Source of the DNA: Lachnospiraceae bacterium | GTDB lineage: Bacteria > Bacillota > Clostridia > Lachnospirales > Lachnospiraceae | Assembly: GCA_024687205.1 (NCBI GenBank) | Contig: JAILES010000087.1 | Location: 1-53,251 of the forward strand | Direction of reading: 5' to 3' | Length of the DNA: 53,251 bases | Shown here: positions 16,701 through 24,463 of the stretch, one piece after another | Layout of the letters: each line of letters opens with the position of its first letter | Numbering within the stretch: position 1 is the stretch's first letter | Notes under the pieces: model-generated | The model's database searches: none | Seen by the model: the letters and a program-made list of their open reading frames with translations, nothing else | Told to the model about the DNA's origin: nothing | Made by a program: the position numbers and the translations under genes

Positions 16701-17259
16701 TGACACGGCGCTGATCAGGTATTCCATGATCCTGCAGTTCCAGGAAATAATTGTCTTTCCCGAAAACCTTCTTAAACCAGAGCGCCTCTTCCTTAGCTTC
16801 TTCGATCATGCCCTTCAATATCAGCCTCGGGATTGAACCCGCAAGGCAGGCCGAACAGCAGATGATGCCCTCATGGTATCTTTCAAGTATTTCCTTGTCC
16901 ACCCTGGGTCTGTAATAGTAACCCTCGGTGAAGCCTGCAGAAACTATCTTTATTAAATTCGAATATCCGAGATCATTCTCGGCCAGGAGTATCAGGTGGT
17001 TGTATCTTTCATCGCCGCCCGTCATCTCCTTATCAAAACGGGAGTGAGGCGCCACATACACCTCACATCCCAATACCGGTTTGATACCGGCTGCCAATGC
17101 CTGATTATAGAAATCTATGACACCGTACATGACGCCGTGGTCAGTGATGGCCGCGGCATCCATACCCAGCTCCTTTACTCTCTTTACATATTCCTTGATC
17201 TTGTTGGAACCGTCCAGAAGACTGTATTCCGTATGTACATGCAGGTGAGCAAATGCCAT
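13732..17259 (-). CDS. dnaE: DNA polymerase III subunit alpha
   Basis: 1175 residues, a replicative-type C-family polymerase of DnaE form. The N-terminal PHP domain starts FAHLHVHTEYSLLDG with the metal-binding histidines. The palm has GPGRGSAAGS and PDIDVDFGPQRR with the catalytic aspartates; the fingers carry YRPGPM and CIVYQEQVMQI; then come a helix-hairpin-helix region, the OB fold (IRLGGMLTEV, about 1010-1090) and the C-terminal tail. No 3'-5' exonuclease domain, which distinguishes it from PolC. In Firmicutes with PolC, DnaE extends RNA primers. It follows the Ig-like gene by 22 nt with no clear terminator between. Confidence 0.97.
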   Translation of the reverse strand: MAFAHLHVHTEYSLLDGSNKIKEYVKRVKELGMDAAAITDHGVMYGVIDFYNQALAAGIKPVLGCEVYVAPHSRFDKEMTGGDERYNHLILLAENDLGYSNLIKIVSAGFTEGYYYRPRVDKEILERYHEGIICCSACLAGSIPRLILKGMIEEAKEEALWFKKVFGKDNYFLELQDHGIPDQRRVNMALLSMSKELDIPLVATNDAHYTYASDADSHDVLLCIQTGKKVSDEDRMRYEGGQFYIKSEEEMRALFPYAAEALDNTEKIAQRCNVTITFGKTKLPHFEVPEGFDSWTYLNHLCTEGLKERYEGREDYPELEKRLEYELGVIRTMGFVDYFLIVWDFINYAKQNGIPVGPGRGSAAGSIVSYCLKITDIDPVRYQLLFERFLNPERVSMPDIDVDFGPQRRGEVIEYVSRKYGPEKVVQIVTFGTMLAKGVIRDVGRALDVPYAKCDMLAKMVPNVLGITLKEALEMNPELKEQYDGDEETRKLLDMSMRLEGLPRHPSMHAAGVVICPEAADEFVPLSRSGAEDPVVTQFTMTTLEKLGLLKMDFLGLRNLEVIQHAAEMVKESRGISLDMSAIPYDDKKIYSYISTGKCEGIFQLESSGMKSFMKELKPGNLEDVIAGISLYRPGPMSIIPRYIDSKEHPEHVSYVCPQLEPILKATYGCIVYQEQVMQIVRDLAGYTLGRSDNVRRAMSKKKRDVMEYERDIFVNGNEDEIEKAKADGLPEDKWPKAVPGCVKNGISEEAAQAVYDMMIDFAEYGFNKSHAACYAVVAYQTAYLKYYYPVEYMAALMTSVIDNAGKVAEYNVIARQMGVKLLPPDINSGNVTFTVSEGSIVYALTAIHGVGANVISGIVEERQEHGEYKSMMDFAQRNAGRGVNRKALENMIKAGAFDCFGLTRKQLMVMAQPVMDAVAGSRKNAMDGQLSLFDLAGDEEKKAFDLTPPPGLGEYPKEMRLAFEKEMLGVYVSGHPLDEYTALWDKVIDHKTSDLKLPEEGGEEDIKVEDNQNIRLGGMLTEVKEHYTKKGDVMAFVTIEDLLGQAEVIVFPKTFTKYRRYLAEDEKVMICGHVSLEEEKDGKLIADSVVPFSDIPRTLWIQFASAGERELLLKQIEPLLEASDGVDTVKYYDADTKRIEELPANRAVDAGEELTEKLKEIVGAENIRITYKYH

Positions 17260-17281
17260 ATCTTTCCCTTACAAAGCCTTT

Positions 17282-20200
17282 TTATTTGATGGTTTTCTTT
17301 CCGCTTATATCGGTATTCTCCAGCGTAGCGTGGCGCTTGTCATAGAAGTCGCCGTTGATCTTACAGTTCTTTATGGTCATGCCTGCGCCGGAACCGTTGT
17401 AGAAGTCGCCTTCAAAAGTACAGTTGTCCACGGTTATGCCGCTTGATGTATCGGTTCCCCTGAACTCGGTGGAATCCAGATCAAGTACCAGGAAAGCGAA
17501 GTAGTAACTGTAGGGTGTTGCTTCCACAAGATGGGATGCAGCAGCTTTGACCGTACAGTTTTTAACCGTCACATTCTTAACATCGCAGTTGTACTTGCCG
17601 TCTCTCTTGTTGGGCTCTATGTTGATGCCTGCCATGGGCGCATGACCGTTTGCATTGGTTATGGTACAGCCATCGATGGTTATATCGCTGCCCCATACCA
17701 GAGAGATATTGCTTCGGCGGTTGTTCTTCAGCTCGCAGTCTTTGATGTTGATCTTGCTGGTCTTTCCTACGCTTCCGCCTATGCAGATACCGTCACCGTT
17801 GTTATCCTTTATCACCATATCTTCTATGGTGATGTTCCTTACGTATGAGCCTATACGGAAACCGTGTCCGCCCTGGTGATCCGCACCGTTACTGTTATGC
17901 TTGTCTCTCTCACCGCAGATCTGTCCGCCTGTGATGGTGATGTTTTCACAATAAGAACCCTTCTTGTCCTGGTTACCCGAGAACTTGAATATCGAATAAT
18001 CATCTTTGCTGTTGCCCTTGACCACCAGCTTGGCATTGGGACTCATGACGAACTTAATGTTGCTGTTATCATAGTCAAAATGTATCGCGTCATTCGGGAA
18101 TGCAGGATTACCGCTCTTGCCCACGCCTATGTTGTAAGTACCGGGTCCGAGATAAAGGGTATGATCGTATTTCTCTGCAAATTCGCCCTGCATGCTCTGG
18201 ATAGCCGCATTGATAGCACCCGTATCATCAAGGCCGTCATCGGGTATTACCGGTACATCAGCATATCTTAAGTCCAGACATACCGCAGGTTTATCCTTCT
18301 CGGGCTTCTTCTTGCCGTTGATCGTCACATAGATCTTTACGGTCTTTCCGTTTACCTTCGTTGATAAAGTAGCTGAAGAGTTTTCTTTTCTGCCTACTAC
18401 CAGTCCGGTCTCATCCACATATACCTTGGTGGGTGCCGAACTTGTCCAGAGTATGTTTTGTGCCACGTTCTTCTTATCAGTCTTGATCACATAGCCTTCA
18501 CCGAGGTCAAGGGTAAGCCTGTATTTCTTATTCACGTAGGTCAGTTTTTCATCGGTCTCGGGCTTGGGATCTTCGATATATATGGTCCTGTAATAAACCT
18601 TCCCGTCGTACTTGCATTCAAGAGTTGCCGTGGCAGGTGTACCGTATGCCTTCACCTTACCGCTCTTCCTCACTTCGACTATGCTTTCCATGTTGGGTTC
18701 CACTATGCGCCATTCAGCCTTCTTTGCCTTCACGCCCTTGAGCTTTATGGTTCTCGACTTATTGATGTTAATGTTGACAGGCAGCTTCACATTAGGTACA
18801 TCGGCATCCTTGACTGTGATCTTCGTGGAATACTTCTGTCCGCCTATATATGCATAGATCGTCGCAGTACCCTTTCCGACCGCATAGATCATTCCGTCAC
18901 TTACTCTTGCGATATTGATGTTGCTGCTCTTCCAGTAGATCTTTTCAAAGTGTGCATTGGGTTCCACATCCCATACTACCTTCTGAGGTGCATCTCCCAG
19001 ATACATCTTGGTCTGCTTCTTCAGGAGCTTGGGCTTGGTCACATGCACATTTATCGTTTTTCCTGAAGTTAATGTCAGCGTTGCCTCGCCTGCCCTGATG
19101 GCTTCCGCGGTCTTCTTTGCGGAACCGATAGTCTTTACTATTTTCTTTGCGTTGGTTTTGATCGCCTCATTGGAAGATACCTTCTGTCCCTTCACCAGCC
19201 AGAGATCGGATTTATCCGCCAGGTCATCCAGGCAGATGACCGCACACATTGCTGCGCTGTTATCGATCTTGTGATCGGAGAATTTTGCCTCAAGTCTTAA
19301 GTTGCCCTGTACAGGGATCGTCTTATCCCACTTTACTCCGGTCTCCTTTACCACTGCAGCGGGCTTATCACCCTCTGCCTTATCCATGGAATTCTTATCC
19401 GCAGTCTTTTCTACAGTGAACACATACCAGCCGATAAAGTCGCCTTCAGGATTATCCGGTATCCAGTTATAGGAAACAGAATCACCTATCTTCATGGTAA
19501 CAAGGCCGTTGCTTTCCACTCTCTTCTTATCAACATAGAAAGCCACATAGCACATGCCCTCACCCGGAGATGCAATATCTTCGATCCTCTCATCTACTTC
19601 ATCTTCCGAAGCACTGCCCTCCGATACCGATTTCGGTTTATTCTCATAAAGAGGATCCGTATCGAGCCACAGATATTTCTCTCCGTTATCGTAACCGTTG
19701 TTTAATCTGAGATAAGGGAAGCCCACTGTTTTATCCAGCAGCACTCCTATCCATACGCTTTCTGCTTCGCCCGCAGCTACACGTACTTCAGCAGGACCGA
19801 AGCTGTCCTCCGGAAGTACTGCTTTAGTTACTGTAAGCTTCTCGCCTGTCCTTGAGTAAAAAGGCTCGTCCAGTATGGTTGAAGAACTGAATACCTGCTC
19901 CCCGCGGTTCTTCAGATAGAACTTAAAGAGTATCCACTGCTTTCCTTCAGCGGGGGCTTCATTTGTTTTATTTGTTTTATTTGCCTGATTTCCCGATACG
20001 AGCTTATAGGCTTCTTCGCCGGTATACATCTCATCAAGACGGATGCTGTAATCATAGGATCCGTTCTGGGAAGAATATTTTGCATTGGTCAGTACCCAGG
20101 CTGACTGGGGATCTTCCAGGCTGTCCTGCCTTCCTTCCTGTACCGCAGTTGAATCGCTGACGCTGATAAAATGTGTCTGATTCGCGGATGCATTTCCGGA

Positions 20201-20305
20201 AATGGACGGTGTGGGGTCGTTCTCCCCTGCCGATACCGTAGCTGCCGGCAGCATGCTCACCAGCATAACGACGGACATCAGCATAGCTAACAATCGTTTT
20301 TTCAT
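17282..20305 (-). CDS. Secreted Ig-like / parallel beta-helix surface protein
   Basis: 1007 residues from the ATG at 20305, chosen because of a strong AGGAGGAG site just before it and a signal peptide beginning MKKRLLAMLM and ending near VSAGE. Next comes an N-terminal domain of about 220 residues (unrecognised, includes RNRGEQVF-like strands), a repeat of bacterial Ig-like (Big_2) modules between about 330 and 660 (e.g. YAVGKGTATIYAYI, GLVVGRKENSSATLS) and a right-handed beta-helix domain (about 690-1000) with pectate-lyase-like turns (NITIEDMVIKDNNGDGICIGGS, SNISLVWGSDITIDGCTI). No LPXTG or membrane anchor is seen at the C-terminus. Parallel beta-helix domains usually bind or cleave polysaccharides; substrate and catalytic residues cannot be assigned. 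Confidence 0.88.
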   Translation of the reverse strand: MKKRLLAMLMSVVMLVSMLPAATVSAGENDPTPSISGNASANQTHFISVSDSTAVQEGRQDSLEDPQSAWVLTNAKYSSQNGSYDYSIRLDEMYTGEEAYKLVSGNQANKTNKTNEAPAEGKQWILFKFYLKNRGEQVFSSSTILDEPFYSRTGEKLTVTKAVLPEDSFGPAEVRVAAGEAESVWIGVLLDKTVGFPYLRLNNGYDNGEKYLWLDTDPLYENKPKSVSEGSASEDEVDERIEDIASPGEGMCYVAFYVDKKRVESNGLVTMKIGDSVSYNWIPDNPEGDFIGWYVFTVEKTADKNSMDKAEGDKPAAVVKETGVKWDKTIPVQGNLRLEAKFSDHKIDNSAAMCAVICLDDLADKSDLWLVKGQKVSSNEAIKTNAKKIVKTIGSAKKTAEAIRAGEATLTLTSGKTINVHVTKPKLLKKQTKMYLGDAPQKVVWDVEPNAHFEKIYWKSSNINIARVSDGMIYAVGKGTATIYAYIGGQKYSTKITVKDADVPNVKLPVNININKSRTIKLKGVKAKKAEWRIVEPNMESIVEVRKSGKVKAYGTPATATLECKYDGKVYYRTIYIEDPKPETDEKLTYVNKKYRLTLDLGEGYVIKTDKKNVAQNILWTSSAPTKVYVDETGLVVGRKENSSATLSTKVNGKTVKIYVTINGKKKPEKDKPAVCLDLRYADVPVIPDDGLDDTGAINAAIQSMQGEFAEKYDHTLYLGPGTYNIGVGKSGNPAFPNDAIHFDYDNSNIKFVMSPNAKLVVKGNSKDDYSIFKFSGNQDKKGSYCENITITGGQICGERDKHNSNGADHQGGHGFRIGSYVRNITIEDMVIKDNNGDGICIGGSVGKTSKINIKDCELKNNRRSNISLVWGSDITIDGCTITNANGHAPMAGINIEPNKRDGKYNCDVKNVTVKNCTVKAAASHLVEATPYSYYFAFLVLDLDSTEFRGTDTSSGITVDNCTFEGDFYNGSGAGMTIKNCKINGDFYDKRHATLENTDISGKKTIK

Positions 20306-20384
20306 TTCTCCTCCTTTTTGGCAGATCAAGGTCTGTCTCCTGCCGTTTCCTCCGGTCAATCTTTTAAAAGTCCATTTGACAGAA

Positions 20385-20413
20385 ATTATATCACAAAGGC
20401 TAAGGATTTAAAA
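20385..20413 (-). promoter_or_regulatory. Possible promoter of the Ig-like/beta-helix gene
   Basis: Minus strand TATAAT (20385-20390) with a weak -35 TTTTAA (20408-20413) at 17 nt. Leader about 75 nt. The stretch 20306-20450 holds nothing else recognisable. Confidence 0.45.
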
Positions 20414-20445
20414 GCGTGAAAACACTATATATTGTTAAAAACACG

Positions 20446-20470
20446 CAAAAAGAGGCGCCGAAGCGCCCCT
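20446..20470 (-). terminator. Intrinsic terminator after metK
   Basis: Minus strand AGGGGCGC-TTCG-GCGCCTCT, a stable UUCG tetraloop hairpin, followed by five T; 20 nt after the metK stop. Confidence 0.92.
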
Positions 20471-20489
20471 TTTAGTGATATTGCCGTTT

Positions 20490-21680
20490 TTACAGATATT
20501 TTTTCAGAACTTCTGCCTTGTCGGTATTCTCCCAGGGCAGATCCACATCCGTACGTCCGAAATGTCCGTAAGCTGCAGTCGGCTTGTAGATGGGTCTTCT
20601 TAAATCGAGCATCTTGATGATGCCTGCGGGACGAAGGTCGAAATTCTCCCTTATGATCTCGAGTATCTTCTTCTCCTCAAGCTTGCCGGTACCGAAGGTA
20701 TCCACTCTGAGGGAGGTGGGCTGTGCCACACCTATCGCATATGAAAGCTGGATCTCGCACTTGTCAGCAAGACCTGCAGCCACGATGTTCTTTGCAACAT
20801 ATCTTGCCGCATAAGCTGCGGAACGGTCAACCTTGGTGCAGTCCTTGCCGGAGAATGCTCCGCCGCCGTGACGTGCATATCCGCCGTAGGTGTCTACTAT
20901 GATCTTCCTTCCTGTCAGTCCGGAGTCACCGTTGGGTCCGCCTATAACGAAACGTCCCGTGGGATTGATGAATATCTTGGTTTCTGCATCCACCATATCT
21001 GCGGGAAGCACGGGATCGAGCACGTACTTCTTTATATCTTCGTGGATCTGCTCCTGGGTCACATCTGCAGCATGCTGGGTGGAAAGTACGACAGCTTCGA
21101 GCCTCTTTGCCTTGCCATTCTCATCATACTCAACGCTGACCTGGCTCTTTCCGTCGGGACGCAGGTATGAAAGTGTTCCGTCCTTGCGCACTTTGGTGAG
21201 CTGTCTTGTGAGCTTGTGTGCGAGTGAAATGGGATAAGGCATGTACTCGGGAGTTTCGTTGGTTGCAAAACCGAACATCATACCCTGGTCACCGGCACCT
21301 ATTGCCTCGATCTGCTCATCGCTCATCTTGTTTTCTTTTGCTTCAAGCGCTTTATCAACGCCCATTGCGATATCAGCGCTCTGCTTGTCAAGCGCTACGA
21401 TAACACCGCAGGTATCACAGTCGAAACCTTTTTCCGAGCTGTCATAACCTATCTCGCGGATGGTCTCGCGGACTATATTCTGCACATCTATCTGTGCCTT
21501 TGTGGTTATCTCACCCATTACCAGCACCAGTCCGGTGGTGATGGCTGTCTCGCAGGCAACCCTGCTCATTGGATCCTGTGCCATCAGAGCATCCAGCACC
21601 GCATCCGAGATGTTGTCACAGATCTTGTCGGGATGTCCCTCTGTAACCGATTCCGAAGTAAATAATATCTTTTCGTCCAT
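20490..21680 (-). CDS. metK: S-adenosylmethionine synthetase
   Basis: 396 residues from the ATG at 21680 ([12 protein letters not shown]). The frame stays open to an ATG at 21710, but that start would lie on the riboswitch terminator, and GGAGG at 21691-21697 fits the 21680 start. Converts methionine and ATP to SAM. Motifs: [10 protein letters not shown] near the N-terminus, [10 protein letters not shown] (around 120), [18 protein letters not shown] with the phosphate-binding lysine. It is a single-gene unit under a SAM-I riboswitch, with a consensus promoter upstream and a UUCG terminator downstream. Confidence 0.98.
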   Translation of the reverse strand: MDEKILFTSESVTEGHPDKICDNISDAVLDALMAQDPMSRVACETAITTGLVLVMGEITTKAQIDVQNIVRETIREIGYDSSEKGFDCDTCGVIVALDKQSADIAMGVDKALEAKENKMSDEQIEAIGAGDQGMMFGFATNETPEYMPYPISLAHKLTRQLTKVRKDGTLSYLRPDGKSQVSVEYDENGKAKRLEAVVLSTQHAADVTQEQIHEDIKKYVLDPVLPADMVDAETKIFINPTGRFVIGGPNGDSGLTGRKIIVDTYGGYARHGGGAFSGKDCTKVDRSAAYAARYVAKNIVAAGLADKCEIQLSYAIGVAQPTSLRVDTFGTGKLEEKKILEIIRENFDLRPAGIIKMLDLRRPIYKPTAAYGHFGRTDVDLPWENTDKAEVLKKYL

Positions 21681-21708
21681 TCTTATAGCCCTCCTCCGGC
21701 TATGCATC

Positions 21709-21734
21709 AAAAAATCCGCTCATAATAAGCGGAT
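21709..21734 (-). terminator. Riboswitch-controlled terminator of metK
   Basis: Minus strand ATCCGCT/AGCGGAT stem (21728-21734 and 21714-21720) then six T (21709-21714). The 5' arm and the bases before it (GATCCGCTTATT) can instead pair with AATAAGAGGATC at 21747-21758, the 3' strand of riboswitch helix P1, giving an antiterminator. Confidence 0.9.
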
Positions 21735-21749
21735 CCTGATAAAACAGAT

Positions 21750-21850
21750 CCTCTTATTGTTCGATTTCATCGCTCAGGTTGGCACCTTCCTTTTCAGGGG
21801 TTGCCGTGGCTTCACAGGTCCTATGTACCTCCACCACTCTGAATAAGAGA
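21750..21850 (-). promoter_or_regulatory. SAM-I (S-box) riboswitch aptamer
   Basis: Minus strand, 101 nt. P1 is TCTCTTATT (21842-21850) with AATAAGAGG (21750-21758), nine pairs. The conserved core reads GGTGGAGG, then GAAGCCACGGCAACC, then GGAAGGTGCCAACC, the S-box signature for P2, P3 and P4 with the K-turn region. SAM binding would stabilise P1 and so allow the downstream terminator to form, switching metK off. Confidence 0.95.
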
Positions 21851-21887
21851 TCTTCCGATATTTTGTTGTTTCCTGTTACCGCAGAAA

Positions 21888-21916
21888 ATAATACTCTATA
21901 TTCTTTTTTCTGTCAA
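21888..21916 (-). promoter_or_regulatory. Consensus sigma-A promoter of the metK riboswitch transcript
   Basis: Minus strand TTGACA (21911-21916), 17-nt spacer, TATTAT (21888-21893). Start expected near 21881, about 30 nt before the aptamer. Confidence 0.85.
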
Positions 21917-21924
21917 GCAAAACT

Positions 21925-23028
21925 TTAAAGAATCTTTTCTATCTTAAGTCCGGGATTCTTAGCAAGCTCAAGGAAAGAACCGTCGCTCATCTGAAGCATG
22001 GGCTTCGAGAGCTGCTGCTTATTTATCCATTTCACCGTTCCTATGGAACCGTCGGAAAGCATGACCTTGTTATCTATGTAGGTATTGACCACACACTCGA
22101 GGAAACGCATGATATAGCTGATCTCGTATTTGTGCAGGCCTTCATTCTCAAATATCTCTATGACCTTGAAAGGACACATTCCTTCCCTGTAACACCTGTC
22201 GGCAGTCATCGCATCATAAACATCCGCAATGGCAACTATCTTGGCATAACCATCTATCTTGTTCGATACCAGATGCATGGGGTAGCCGCTGCCGTCGCAT
22301 TTCTCATGATGCTCGAGAGCTGCAAGCTTGATATGCTCGTTTATCTTCTGGGGCTGCAGTATCTTGTAACCTTCAAGGGGATGTGACTTAATGAGCAGAA
22401 ACTCCGCATCCGTAAGCTTGTCCGGTTTCTTGATGATGGCATCATCGATCTTCAGCTTTCCTATATCATGAAGCATGCCGCAGGCCGTGACCAGTTCGAT
22501 CTGGTCACTGTTGAAACCCAGCCAGTGTGCAAACACATTGCATATCATGGCAACGTTCATGGAATGGGTATATGTCAGATCATCGAAATCACGCATGTTA
22601 TGAAGCATATCAAAAACGCTGTAGGTGCTGGACTGTGACTGCAGCAGCTTCAGTGTATCCGAGATCATATCATCCACATCAATGGGTTTGTTCTTTTCGA
22701 CGATGTCGTTCAGATTCTTTTTGAGGTCGCCCACGGTTTCCACGAAACCTTCGCGGAACTCCTTATACTCCTCGCTGTCTTTGAGCTTCTCGAAATGGGA
22801 CGGCTCTTCGGCACCGGCTGCCTGGGCGGGGGCTGCTTCCTCAACGATCTCGTCTATATCATAGCCGGGATCTTCTATACGTATAGACTTCACACCATAG
22901 GTCGAAAGACGCTCTATGGCGCGGGAAGTAAGCTTATAACCTTTGGGATAGATCAGCTTATTGTCGGATATGATGTCCGAAGCGACGATCATATCAGGCT
23001 TAAGGACCTCAATATATACGTGTTTCAT
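21925..23028 (-). CDS. HD-GYP domain protein (probable cyclic di-GMP phosphodiesterase)
   Basis: 367 residues. An N-terminal beta-rich domain (about 1-55, VYIEVLKPDMIVASDI and YPKGYKLTSRAIERL) typical of HD-GYP proteins is followed by a linker and the HD-GYP domain (about 140-320): THSMNVA, GMLHDIGKLKI (HD), KSHPLEGYKIL, HHEKCDGSGYP (GYP) and DVYDAMTADRCYR. All metal-binding histidines and aspartates of the HD and HHE motifs appear present. Such enzymes hydrolyse cyclic di-GMP to GMP. It ends with a small PilZ-unlike beta segment (VMLSDGSIGTVKWI) that may be a sensory tail. The promoter sits so close to the ATG that the mRNA seems to lack a leader. Confidence 0.92.
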   Translation of the reverse strand: MKHVYIEVLKPDMIVASDIISDNKLIYPKGYKLTSRAIERLSTYGVKSIRIEDPGYDIDEIVEEAAPAQAAGAEEPSHFEKLKDSEEYKEFREGFVETVGDLKKNLNDIVEKNKPIDVDDMISDTLKLLQSQSSTYSVFDMLHNMRDFDDLTYTHSMNVAMICNVFAHWLGFNSDQIELVTACGMLHDIGKLKIDDAIIKKPDKLTDAEFLLIKSHPLEGYKILQPQKINEHIKLAALEHHEKCDGSGYPMHLVSNKIDGYAKIVAIADVYDAMTADRCYREGMCPFKVIEIFENEGLHKYEISYIMRFLECVVNTYIDNKVMLSDGSIGTVKWINKQQLSKPMLQMSDGSFLELAKNPGLKIEKIL

Positions 23029-23035
23029 GGCTAAG

Positions 23036-23064
23036 ATTATAAATGATAAAAAAACTTATTGCAA
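23036..23064 (-). promoter_or_regulatory. Sigma-A promoter of the HD-GYP gene, no room for a leader
   Basis: Minus strand TTGCAA (23059-23064), 17-nt spacer, TATAAT (23036-23041). Only seven bases (CTTAGCC) separate the -10 from the ATG, and no ribosome site is present. Confidence 0.65.
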
Positions 23065-23088
23065 GAAAAATGTACGTGAATAAATACT

Positions 23089-24381
23089 TTATGCGAATCT
23101 CAGATGGAATTTGGTAAGGTCTTTGTCTGAAGAGATACGCTCTATCCTGGCGCCAAGCTCGCGGAGCTTTACTTCAAATGCCTCATAACCGCGCTCTATA
23201 AAACTGGTATCTTCAATTATGGTCTCTCCCTCTGCTGCCAGTGCGGCTATTACAAGTGCTGCGCCCGCACGCAGGTCCGGAGCGGAAATGCTTGCACCGG
23301 TGTATTTCTGTACTCCGGTTATGACAGCCATGTTGCCTTCCACTTTGATGGAAGCACCCATGCGTATCAGTTCTTCAACATATTTGAATCTGTTCTCAAA
23401 AATGCCTTCCGTTACTATGCTGGTTCCCTGTGCCAGTCCGAGTGCCACCGTGATCTGGGGCTGCATGTCGGTCGGGAAACCGGGATAAGGTAAAGTCTTT
23501 ACCTGGGTGGATGTAAGAGGTTCCGGAGCGGATACTCTGACCGCATCGTCATATTCGGTAACATGGCAGCCGATCTCGCAGAGCTTAGCGGTGATGCTCT
23601 CGAGATGCTTGGGAATTACTCCCCTCACCATTACATCTCCGTGTGTTGCCGCGCTTGCCAGCATGAATGTTCCGGCTTCTATCTGGTCTGGGATCACCGC
23701 ATAGGTGGTGCCGTGCAGCTTCTCCACACCCTTTATACGTATCACATCGGTACCTGCGCCCTTTATGTTTGCTCCCATGCTGTTAAGGAAGTTGGCCAGG
23801 TCTACGACATGAGGCTCTTTTGCGGCATTCTCTATGATGGTCTTGCCCACGGCAAGACATGCAGCCATCATTATATTGATGGTCGCACCCACAGATACCT
23901 TATCAAAGAATACATGATTACCGCGGAGTTCATCGGCATCCGCAATGATACAGCCGTGCTGTATACGCACCTTGGCGCCCAGAGCTTTAAAACCCTTGAT
24001 GTGCTGGTCAATGGCTCTGACACCTATATTGCATCCGCCGGGAAGAGGTACCTCCGCCTGCCTGGTCTTGCCGAGCAGTGCTCCGACCAGATAATAGGAT
24101 GCACGTATACGCTTGATATATTCGTCGTCGATAACACAGCTGTCGATATTTGACGAGTCCATGACTACCGTATGACGATCCGGACGCTCCACCTTCACTC
24201 CGATGCGCTCCATAGCCTTCAGGAGTACATTGACGTCTGTTACATCCGGTACATTCTCTATATTAACTTTTGAATCCGTCATCACGGCTGCTGCCAGTAT
24301 GGCAAGTGAAGCATTCTTTGCTCCGCCGATCTGAACTTCTCCAACCAGGGGTTCTCCGCCCTGAATAGCATATCTGTCCAT
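23089..24381 (-). CDS. murA: UDP-N-acetylglucosamine 1-carboxyvinyltransferase
   Basis: 430 residues from the ATG at 24381, which has GGAG five bases upstream; an in-frame GTG at 24387 lies on that ribosome site. First committed step of peptidoglycan synthesis: transfers enolpyruvate from PEP to UDP-GlcNAc. Motifs: GGAKNASLAILAA near the N-terminus, the catalytic loop PGGCNIGVRAIDQHI with the fosfomycin-target cysteine, and DLRAGAALVIAALAAEG. It is preceded by a consensus promoter and is monocistronic by spacing. Confidence 0.97.
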   Translation of the reverse strand: MDRYAIQGGEPLVGEVQIGGAKNASLAILAAAVMTDSKVNIENVPDVTDVNVLLKAMERIGVKVERPDRHTVVMDSSNIDSCVIDDEYIKRIRASYYLVGALLGKTRQAEVPLPGGCNIGVRAIDQHIKGFKALGAKVRIQHGCIIADADELRGNHVFFDKVSVGATINIMMAACLAVGKTIIENAAKEPHVVDLANFLNSMGANIKGAGTDVIRIKGVEKLHGTTYAVIPDQIEAGTFMLASAATHGDVMVRGVIPKHLESITAKLCEIGCHVTEYDDAVRVSAPEPLTSTQVKTLPYPGFPTDMQPQITVALGLAQGTSIVTEGIFENRFKYVEELIRMGASIKVEGNMAVITGVQKYTGASISAPDLRAGAALVIAALAAEGETIIEDTSFIERGYEAFEVKLRELGARIERISSDKDLTKFHLRFA

Positions 24382-24427
24382 AATCACTCCGTAAAAGCAG
24401 ATGCATTAAATGCACCCACAGCACGTA

Positions 24428-24456
24428 ATTATACTGTATTCCACGGCAATTGTCAA
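24428..24456 (-). promoter_or_regulatory. Consensus sigma-A promoter of murA
   Basis: Minus strand TTGACA (24451-24456), exactly 17 nt, TATAAT (24428-24433): a perfect consensus. It lies just past the stop of the M23 peptidase gene. Confidence 0.88.
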
Positions 24457-24463
24457 AACTAAA

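Noticed and set aside
21681..21710. Longer metK start ([10 protein letters not shown]...)
   Set aside because: The extra ten codons overlap the riboswitch terminator, and the GGAGG site and family N-terminus support the start at 21680.
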